Assembly: GCA_036496025.1 (NCBI GenBank)
Contig: DASXLW010000103.1
Coordinates: 1-18,456, forward strand
DNA from: PALSA-505 sp036496025
Lineage (GTDB): Bacteria; Actinomycetota; Actinomycetes; Streptosporangiales; Streptosporangiaceae
DNA length: 18,456 nt
Direction: 5' to 3'
In this document: positions 13,606 to 18,456 of the stretch, one piece after another
Layout: the number at the start of each line of letters is the position of its first letter
How positions within the stretch are numbered: the stretch's first letter is position 1
Program-made: the position numbers and the translations under genes
The notes under the pieces: generated by a model
Databases searched by the model: none
What the model saw: the letters and a program-made list of their open reading frames with translations, nothing else
Told to the model about the DNA's origin: nothing

Positions 13606-14291
13606 TGTTCGGCTACGACGCGGCGGTCACCGAGCGATACCCGGCCATCCGCGCCGGAGTGGTCCACGCGACCGGGCTGAGCAACGGGCCGAGCCCGCCT
13701 GGCCTGCAGGCGGAATGCCGGGCCGGGCAGCAGGCGGCCCGCGCGCGGCTGGCCGCGACGGCGATGGCGGATCTCCCGTCGATCGCCGCCTGGCGGCGGG
13801 CGTTCACCGCGTTCGGCGCCAAGCCGACCCAGTACCGTAACGCCGCCGAGGCGCTGCTGAGACGACTCGCCAAGCAGGGCGACATCCCCGCCGTCAACAC
13901 GCTTGTCGATATCGGCAACCTGGTCTCGATCCGGTACGCCATCCCCGTGGCCGTGATCGACCTGGACAGCATCGCCGGCTCGATCACGGTCCGGTTCGCC
14001 ACCGGCTCGGAGCTGTTCACCGACCTCGGTTCGGCCGACAGCGTCCACCCGGATCCCGGCGAGGTCATCTTCGCCGACCGCGACAATACGGTGAGCGCCC
14101 GGCGCTGGTGCTGGCGGCAGAGCGCGCAGAGCGCCACCAGCGCGGCCACGGTCGGCGCTCTCATCGTGGTGGAGGCCCTGCACGAGACCGCCGCGCCCGA
14201 CATCGCGAGCGCGGTCACCGACCTCACTGCCCTCCTCACCACCTACCAGCCCCACGCCCGCCTCACCTCCTGCACCCTCCCGGCCCCGTGA
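13602..14291 (+). CDS. stand-alone B3/B4 domain protein (PheT editing-domain family)
   Basis: The 229-aa protein matches the free-standing B3/B4 family (PF03483, COG3382), related to the editing domain of the phenylalanyl-tRNA synthetase beta chain. The core is WRRAFTAFGAKPTQYRNAAE (64-83), LLRRLAKQGDIPAVNTLVDIGN (85-106), RYAIPVAVIDLDSIAG, GEVIFADRDNTVSARRWCWRQS (153-174) and TTxAT-like SATSAATVGALIVVEAL. The bound ligand in the parent domain is a mischarged aminoacyl-tRNA; for the stand-alone proteins the role is not established. A near-perfect Shine-Dalgarno (AGGAGG, 13590-13595) precedes ATG 13602, and the exporter stop codon overlaps it, so it is coupled to the EamA gene and shares the MocR control region. 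It could be a trans-editing or amino-acid-handling protein; that is inference. A long hairpin follows 2 bp after its stop. Confidence 0.88.
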   Translation: MMFGYDAAVTERYPAIRAGVVHATGLSNGPSPPGLQAECRAGQQAARARLAATAMADLPSIAAWRRAFTAFGAKPTQYRNAAEALLRRLAKQGDIPAVNTLVDIGNLVSIRYAIPVAVIDLDSIAGSITVRFATGSELFTDLGSADSVHPDPGEVIFADRDNTVSARRWCWRQSAQSATSAATVGALIVVEALHETAAPDIASAVTDLTALLTTYQPHARLTSCTLPAP

Positions 14292-14293
14292 GC

Positions 14294-14363
14294 ACTTTGC
14301 ACACGTTCCGACCAAAATCCCGGGCGTTTTGTACCGGTTCCGTGGCCGGAACGTGTGCAAAGT
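14294..14363. terminator. 70-nt long hairpin (terminator or dispersed palindromic repeat)
   Basis: ACTTTGCACACGTTCC (14294-14309) and GGAACGTGTGCAAAGT (14348-14363) are perfect 16-bp arms. The stem continues with one more pair, a single A-C mismatch and three further pairs, giving about 20 paired positions. The remaining loop (14315-14342) contains a second small CAAAA/TTTTG repeat. It sits 2 nt past the B3/B4 stop codon and ends 60 bp before the peptidase promoter, so transcription termination of the MocR-controlled operon is the simplest role. There is no T-run. The even, long arms and AT-richer sequence would also suit a mobile palindromic repeat. Confidence 0.7.
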
Positions 14364-14423
14364 CGCGATGATCCCTAACGGGCGCGGGCGGGCGGTAGCG
14401 GTCAGCGGCGGACGGGCGCGGCG

Positions 14424-14436
14424 TACAGTCTGCGCT
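14424..14436 (+). promoter_or_regulatory. leaderless promoter of the Xaa-Pro peptidase gene
   Basis: A -10 hexamer TACAGT (14424-14429) lies exactly 7 nt before the ATG at 14437, placing the expected transcription start on the A of the start codon. There is no Shine-Dalgarno before this ATG. This is the TANNNT-N7-ATG arrangement of leaderless actinobacterial genes. No good -35 is visible. Confidence 0.6.
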
Positions 14437-15528
14437 ATGTCTGACACGCACGCCGCGCGTCGTGACCGCGCGCAGCAGCGCGTCGCCGCGCTGGACGCCG
14501 ACGCCGCGCTGATCACCCACCTGCCGAACGTCCGCTATCTCACCGGGCTGGACAGCTCCAACGCCGCGCTGCTGGTCCCGGCCACGGGCGGTTGCGTGCT
14601 CGGCACGGACTCGCGGTACACGCTGGCGGCGCAGCGGGACAGCCCGGATCTCGAGCTGCTGACCGAGCGGTTCCTGGTGCCCGCGTTCGGCGCGCTGGCG
14701 GCCGAGCGCGGGTACAGCAGGCTGCTGTTCGAAGCGCAGCACATGACGGTGGCCAGCCACCAGAAACTCGCCGCCGAAGCGGCGGGGGTCGAGCTGGCGC
14801 CGTTCGGCCGGGAAATCGAGGAGCTGCGCATCGTCAAGGACGACGGGGAGCTCGCGCTGCTCGGCGCCGCCTGCCGGATCAGCAGCGAGGCGCTGGAACA
14901 GCTGCTCCCGACGATCAGGCCGGGAATCACCGAGCGCCAGCTGGCCACCGCCGTCGAGCGCCGGATGGTGGACCTCGGAGCGGACGGGATCGCCTTCGAC
15001 ACGATCGTGGCCAGCGGGCCGAACGGTGCGCTCCCGCACTACCGGCCGGGTGAGCGGGTACTGGCCCGGGGCGACCTGGTCACGATCGACTTCGGTGCGA
15101 CCTCTGGCGGCTACCACGCGGACATGACCAGGACCGTGAGCCTGGGCGAGCCGGCGCAGTGGCAGCGCGAGATCTACGACCTCGTGGCCCGGGCGCAGCA
15201 GGCCGGGATCGATGCGGCCCGGCCCGGCGCCGGGCTGGGGGACGTGGACGCCGCGGCCAGGGACCTGATCGGCGAGGGTGGCCACGCCGGGCACTTCAAG
15301 CACGGCCTGGGCCACGGGGTGGGGCTTGAGGTGCACGAAGCGCCGATGATCGGGTACGGAAGCGAGGGTAGACTCGCTGCCCGGGTCCCGGTCACCATCG
15401 AGCCCGGCGTGTACCTGCCGGGCCGGGGCGGCGTCCGGATTGAGGACGTCATCGTGGTGAACGGCGACGGGAGCTCCGGGACCGCAGGCTTGCTCACCAC
15501 GACCACCAGGGAGCTGCTCGCGCTGTAG
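14437..15528 (+). CDS. Xaa-Pro aminopeptidase/dipeptidase family (M24B metallopeptidase)
   Basis: The 363-aa protein has a creatinase-like N-terminal domain (1-125, with ITHLPNVRYLTGLDSSNAAL) and a pita-bread M24 catalytic domain (about 135-360). All five dinuclear-metal ligands are present: Asp218 (TIDFGA), Asp229 (YHADMTRT), His293 (HGLGHGVGLEVH), Glu322 (TIEPGVY) and Glu336 (GVRIEDV). Substrate-site histidines His201 and His300 are also kept. It removes N-terminal residues before proline, or splits X-Pro dipeptides, in the cytoplasm; PepP and PepQ cannot be told apart here. ATG 14437 is supported by the leaderless -10 box. It is followed by efp after 48 bp, the gene order usual in actinobacteria, and a link to proline-rich translation is attractive but unproven. 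Confidence 0.94.
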   Translation: MSDTHAARRDRAQQRVAALDADAALITHLPNVRYLTGLDSSNAALLVPATGGCVLGTDSRYTLAAQRDSPDLELLTERFLVPAFGALAAERGYSRLLFEAQHMTVASHQKLAAEAAGVELAPFGREIEELRIVKDDGELALLGAACRISSEALEQLLPTIRPGITERQLATAVERRMVDLGADGIAFDTIVASGPNGALPHYRPGERVLARGDLVTIDFGATSGGYHADMTRTVSLGEPAQWQREIYDLVARAQQAGIDAARPGAGLGDVDAAARDLIGEGGHAGHFKHGLGHGVGLEVHEAPMIGYGSEGRLAARVPVTIEPGVYLPGRGGVRIEDVIVVNGDGSSGTAGLLTTTTRELLAL

Positions 15529-15576
15529 CCCGGGCGGGCTCCATCCGTTTAGTTAGCGCATCCAGGAGAATTGCAC

Positions 15577-16134
15577 GTGGCCACGACGAACGACCTGAAG
15601 AACGGGATGACGCTGAGCATCGACGGCCAGCTCTGGAACGTCGTGGAGTTTCAGCACGTCAAGCCGGGCAAGGGCGGCGCCTTCGTGCGCACCAAGCTGA
15701 AGAACGTGATGTCCGGCAAGGTGGTCGACCGGACCTTCAACGCCGGCATGAAGGTCGACGTGGCCAACGTCGACAGGCGCGAGATGCAGTACCTCTACCG
15801 GGAGGGAGAGGACTTCGTCTTCATGGACACCCGCGACTACGACCAGCCGCACATTCCGGCCTCGGTCGTGGGCGATGCCGCGAACTTCCTGCTCGAGGAG
15901 CAGACGGCCACCGTGGCCTTCAACGACGGGGTGCCCCTGTACGTGGAACTGCCGGCCGCGGTGGAGCTGACGATCACCACGACCGACCCCGGGGTGCAAG
16001 GCGACCGGTCCACCGGCGGTACCAAGCCGGCCACGCTGGAGACCGGCGCGCAGGTACAGGTGCCGCTGTTCATCTCGACCGGCGAGAAGGTCAGGGTGGA
16101 CACCCGTACCGGCGAGTACCTCAGCCGCGCCTGA
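15577..16134 (+). CDS. efp: translation elongation factor P
   Basis: The 185-aa protein is full-length EF-P, which enters the ribosomal E site and relieves stalling at consecutive prolines. ATTNDLKNGMTLSIDGQLW (2-20), VVEFQHVKPGKGGAFVR (22-38) and MQYLYREGEDFVFMD are family signatures, and the C-terminal OB domain ends VDTRTGEYLSRA. The tip of the loop near the P-site tRNA reads Pro30-Gly31-Lys32-Gly33-Gly34, so the usual lysine is present. No EpmA/EpmB modifying genes are in the window. GTG 15577 is chosen because AGGAGA (15564-15569) is 7 nt upstream and because homologues begin MATTND; TTG 15571 would lie too close to that site. nusB follows after 30 bp. Confidence 0.98.
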   Translation: MATTNDLKNGMTLSIDGQLWNVVEFQHVKPGKGGAFVRTKLKNVMSGKVVDRTFNAGMKVDVANVDRREMQYLYREGEDFVFMDTRDYDQPHIPASVVGDAANFLLEEQTATVAFNDGVPLYVELPAAVELTITTTDPGVQGDRSTGGTKPATLETGAQVQVPLFISTGEKVRVDTRTGEYLSRA

Positions 16135-16164
16135 CCCGCCGCCTGCCTCGGAACACGCCAGACC

Positions 16165-16593
16165 ATGCCCGCACGCAGCAAGGCCCGCAAGCGCGCTCTC
16201 GACCTGTTGTACGAGGCCGAGCTGCGCGGCGAGCCCGTACTCGAACTGCTCGACCAGCGGACCACGGAGGCCAGCCCGCCGGTCGTCCCCTACGCGGCCC
16301 AGCTCGTCCGCGGTGTCCAGGAGCACCGTGAGCGCATCGACGAGCTGCTGGCCGCGCACGCCGAAGACTGGACGCTGGACCGGATGCCCGCGGTGGATCG
16401 CAACATCCTGCGGATCGGCGCCTACGAGCTGCTCTGGGCCGACGACGTCCCGGACGGCGTGGCGATCAGCGAGGCGGTGCAGCTGGCCCGGTCCCTGTCC
16501 ACCGAGGCCTCGCCGGCCTTCGTCAACGGCCTGCTGGCCCGGCTGCTTGAGCTCAAGCCCAGCCTGGCCGATGACCCTCAGGCAGGCGGCTGA
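16165..16593 (+). CDS. nusB: transcription antitermination factor NusB
   Basis: The 142-aa all-helical protein pairs with NusE (S10) at boxA to antiterminate rRNA transcription. ARSKARKRALDLLYEAELRG (3-22) is the arginine-rich N-terminal RNA-binding helix; AAHAEDWTLDRMPAVDRNILRIGAYELLW and VAISEAVQLARSLSTEASPAFVNGLLARL are the strongly conserved core. Length is normal for actinobacterial NusB. The ATG has no obvious Shine-Dalgarno, so it is probably translated by coupling or reinitiation after efp 30 bp upstream. It is convergent with the proline-rich membrane protein gene; only 4 bp separate the two stop codons. Confidence 0.96.
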   Translation: MPARSKARKRALDLLYEAELRGEPVLELLDQRTTEASPPVVPYAAQLVRGVQEHRERIDELLAAHAEDWTLDRMPAVDRNILRIGAYELLWADDVPDGVAISEAVQLARSLSTEASPAFVNGLLARLLELKPSLADDPQAGG

Positions 16594-16597
16594 CCGG

Positions 16598-18277
16598 TCA
16601 TGGTCGCGTAGCCGTCGACTTCAGCAATCCGAGCGGGCTGGGCGCCGTGAACTGTATCCGCAGGCCGGTCCCGCCTGCGGGCAAGGACACCTTCCGGACG
16701 CTCGCGGGCAGGTAGTCGCCCTGCTGCCCGTGCAGGTAGCGCGATATCCAGCGCACCTGCGCGGCGGGGCTACGATCCGTCGCGTTGCCGGCCCCGGACA
16801 CCTCGACGGAACGCAGCAGCGCAACGCCCGGGGTGGCACCCGGGGCACCACCGCCGAACGCCACGATGGAGACCTGCCGCCGTGACACCAGGCTCGCGAG
16901 GTCGACCAGGAGCCGCGGGTCGACCCGGCCTTCGGCAACCAGTGTGCGGGCGGCGGCCGGCATCACGATGTTCTTGCTTTGCAGCAGCGCGCCCGCCCAT
17001 GCCTTGCGGGCAGCCACGTCCGCGTGGAGCGCGGACAGGTACGACGCGGCCCCGCGGGGGGCGATGACCCGGATGGAGAGGCCCGCGTTCCCCGAGCCAA
17101 AGCCCGCGATCGCCGCGGGCGCGTAGCGGCCGAGGTAGCTGCCCCCCAGCAGGCCGCGCACCTGAGGAGTGTCGACGATGACGCTGGCGAGCAGCGGATT
17201 GGCCGCGCCCGGGCGCAACTCGAGCAGGGAAGCCGCGGGGATGCCGCGTGCCTCGAGCGCCCGGCACATCAGCGGATCGCAGGCCACCGTCGCGGTCCGG
17301 CTGACCTGGCCGGCCACCCAGGCTGCGGCCTGTTCGCGGATCGTCGTCTCGTCGGCGCCAGCCCGCTTGCCGCTGCCCGCGGCCGCTGGGGCGTGCCGGC
17401 TCAGCATCAGCGCCATGAGCCCGGCCAGCGCCACCACCACGATCACCGCGCTGGTTACCGCGCGACGCCTACGGGTCCGCCGCTGCAGCCGCTGTGGTGA
17501 CGAGATTTGCCGTGGCGGAGCCTGCCGTGGCGGAGCCTGCCTCGGCGTGGTCTGTCGTGACGGGACTTGCTCTGGCTCTGCCTGCTCTGATGTGGTCTGC
17601 CGTGGCGGGGTCTGCTGGGGCGCGGCCTGTTGTGTCGCTGGCTGTTCTGGCGCGGCCTGTGGTGCCGCAACCTCACGCGACCAGAAGTGAGGCAGGGCCT
17701 CCCGGAGCACCGGCCGCCCCACTCGCCCGGGCGGCCTATGCGCGTTGCTCGTCCCAGGCACGCGTTGCGGCAGCGCCGCGGACCGCTCGGGCGATGCCGC
17801 GTGCGGCGGGGCCGGCGGCTGGGGCGATGCCGCCGGGGCCCGAGCCAGCGGCGAGGCCGCAGGCTGGGGCGATGCCGCGTGCGGCGGGGCCACAGACTCG
17901 GGAGGGGAGCCGCGGCCGGGAGCGGGCGCCTTGGCGGCGATTACGGGGTCTGTGGCGCGCGGCCCGGTTGAGTCCGGCGGCGCGGGAGAAGTCGCGGGGT
18001 CCGGGGCGGGTGGCTCAGCCGAGTCCGGCGGCGCGACAGGAGTCGCAAGGACGGGGGCGGGCGGCTGGGCAGGAGCCGCAGGGTCCGGGGCGAGCGGGGA
18101 AGCCGGGGCCGCCTGGTCCTGCGGCGGGGGCTGCTTTCCCGCTGCGTCGAGCGCCGCGAGTATGCGCTGCACCACAGCCTCTGGCAGCGTAACGGCTTCT
18201 ATCGGTTCCGGCACCGGCCAGCCGGAATCACCGGGGGCACGCCGAGGCAGGGGCGGAGCGCTGCCGTCATCTTCCAT
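16598..18277 (-). CDS. proline-rich single-pass membrane protein of unknown function
   Basis: The 559-aa product has three parts. Residues 1-265 are low-complexity and cytoplasmic: Pro/Ala/Ser-rich with acidic residues, then a Gln/Thr/Pro block (about 205-262) with repeated 'APPRQ' and 'QTTPRQ'. A basic RRTRRRR stop precedes a hydrophobic helix (about 272-291, AVIVVVALAGLMALML). The rest (292-559) is an Ala/Gly-rich extracytoplasmic domain with conserved-looking DETTIREQAAAWVAGQVS, VACDPLMCRALEARG (two Cys that could pair), AIAGFGSG and VDIVAFGGGAPG-like motifs. I recognise the outer domain as one found in unannotated actinobacterial membrane proteins, but know no function. ATG 18277 is chosen (GGGGAT upstream); upstream in-frame starts, such as TTG/GTG to 18334, would overlap the promoter. 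It is likely type II topology. Confidence 0.82.
   Translation of the reverse strand: MEDDGSAPPLPRRAPGDSGWPVPEPIEAVTLPEAVVQRILAALDAAGKQPPPQDQAAPASPLAPDPAAPAQPPAPVLATPVAPPDSAEPPAPDPATSPAPPDSTGPRATDPVIAAKAPAPGRGSPPESVAPPHAASPQPAASPLARAPAASPQPPAPPHAASPERSAALPQRVPGTSNAHRPPGRVGRPVLREALPHFWSREVAAPQAAPEQPATQQAAPQQTPPRQTTSEQAEPEQVPSRQTTPRQAPPRQAPPRQISSPQRLQRRTRRRRAVTSAVIVVVALAGLMALMLSRHAPAAAGSGKRAGADETTIREQAAAWVAGQVSRTATVACDPLMCRALEARGIPAASLLELRPGAANPLLASVIVDTPQVRGLLGGSYLGRYAPAAIAGFGSGNAGLSIRVIAPRGAASYLSALHADVAARKAWAGALLQSKNIVMPAAARTLVAEGRVDPRLLVDLASLVSRRQVSIVAFGGGAPGATPGVALLRSVEVSGAGNATDRSPAAQVRWISRYLHGQQGDYLPASVRKVSLPAGGTGLRIQFTAPSPLGLLKSTATRP
17511..17540. repeat. perfect tandem 15-bp repeat in the Gln/Pro segment
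   Basis: CGTGGCGGAGCCTGC occurs twice in direct succession (17511-17525 and 17526-17540). On the coding (minus) strand this encodes a repeated Pro-Pro-Arg-Gln-Ala. More diverged relatives of the unit follow to about 17660. It reflects slippage in the low-complexity part of the membrane-protein gene. Confidence 0.85.
17789..17891. repeat. two identical 25-bp direct repeats, 78 bp apart
   Basis: The same 25-bp sequence (beginning GGGCGATGCCGCG) is at 17789-17813 and 17867-17891, with related partial copies between. It encodes Pro-Pro-His-Ala-Ala-Ser-Pro twice in the proline-rich cytoplasmic region. It is coding low-complexity repetition, not a mobile element. Confidence 0.8.
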
Positions 18278-18303
18278 TCGGTCGATCCCCACGGTCCTGT
18301 GAC

Positions 18304-18345
18304 TGCGTGATCTTAGCAGGACAGGACGGCACACAACGGCCGTTG
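18304..18345 (-). promoter_or_regulatory. putative promoter and palindrome upstream of the membrane-protein gene
   Basis: On the minus strand TAAGAT (18315-18310) is a good -10, about 33 nt from ATG 18277; a weak -35 (GTTGTG) lies 16 nt upstream. That -35 overlaps CAACGGCCGTTG (18334-18345), a perfect 12-bp palindrome that could be an operator. Confidence 0.45.
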
Positions 18346-18456
18346 GGCAAGTAGCAAGATGCTGACTGATCCTGAAGTGCCCCGGTGTGTTACTGACGTC
18401 GCGCTGTGTGACGTAGCGATTCCGACCTTATTACGTGGAGTCATGGTCGTAGGCCT
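18346..18456 (+). promoter_or_regulatory. right-edge intergenic DNA, probably upstream of an off-window plus-strand gene
   Basis: No coding region is seen. Composition is lower in GC than the genes, and two TGACGT motifs are present near 18393 and 18409, each followed by C or A. An ATG at 18444 with GGAG only a few bases before it is not a convincing start. In Streptomyces coelicolor nusB is followed by bldD, so the next gene may be a regulator of that type; this cannot be seen here. Confidence 0.3.

Noticed and set aside
13332..14516. 394-codon open frame on the minus strand across the long hairpin
   Set aside because: It is antisense to the B3/B4 gene, which has clear homology and a strong ribosome binding site, and it overlaps the peptidase promoter and start.
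18444..18456. Possible start of a further plus-strand gene (ATG at 18444)
   Set aside because: Only four codons are visible and the spacing to the GGAG before it is too short for a normal ribosome binding site.

Overview
The window is very GC-rich DNA with strong G/C bias at third codon positions, GTG as well as ATG starts, a leaderless-type promoter and an F420-type luciferase-like oxidoreductase. Together with an aroC-aroK-aroB-aroQ ... Xaa-Pro peptidase-efp-nusB gene order this indicates a chromosomal segment of an actinobacterium (Actinomycetota). A Streptosporangiales-like or related soil lineage is my guess; the genus cannot be read from the sequence. No insertion sequence, integrase, CRISPR array, tRNA or rRNA was seen.

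Left region (1-6051). It opens with the 3' part of a large ATPase/TPR regulator that has lost its N-terminal half (221-1675), followed by a nested hairpin and a MocA-like molybdenum-cofactor nucleotidyltransferase. Next come three transcription units on the minus strand: an aldose 1-epimerase family protein, a DUF2877/AllH-family protein with an elaborate leader (promoter-like boxes, operator-like palindrome, 10-bp hairpin), and a two-gene cassette of unrecognised proteins (178 and 375 aa) separated by 3 bp. The 375-aa protein carries nine tandem 33-bp coding repeats.

Central region (6191-11115). This is a tightly packed shikimate operon: aroC, aroK, aroB, aroQ and a second aroK. All four junctions are 4-base ATGA/GTGA overlaps, so translation is probably coupled. 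The genes supply chorismate synthase, two shikimate kinases, 3-dehydroquinate synthase and type II dehydroquinase. The first kinase has an altered shikimate-binding glycine triad and lid; the second looks canonical. An F420-type oxidoreductase follows 39 bp later on the same strand.

Inserted module (11112-14291). A MocR-type GntR/aminotransferase regulator (minus strand) diverges from an EamA-type exporter gene across only 28 bp. The exporter gene overlaps a free-standing B3/B4 (PheT-type tRNA-editing-like) gene by 4 bp. This regulator/exporter/B3-B4 unit is the most suggestive candidate for an uncharacterised functional system in the window. It ends in a 70-nt, nearly perfect long hairpin.

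Right region (14437-18456). A leaderless Xaa-Pro peptidase gene, efp and nusB complete the conserved housekeeping neighbourhood. A proline-rich single-pass membrane protein of unknown function lies convergent to nusB, and the right edge holds its promoter region plus upstream DNA of an off-window gene.
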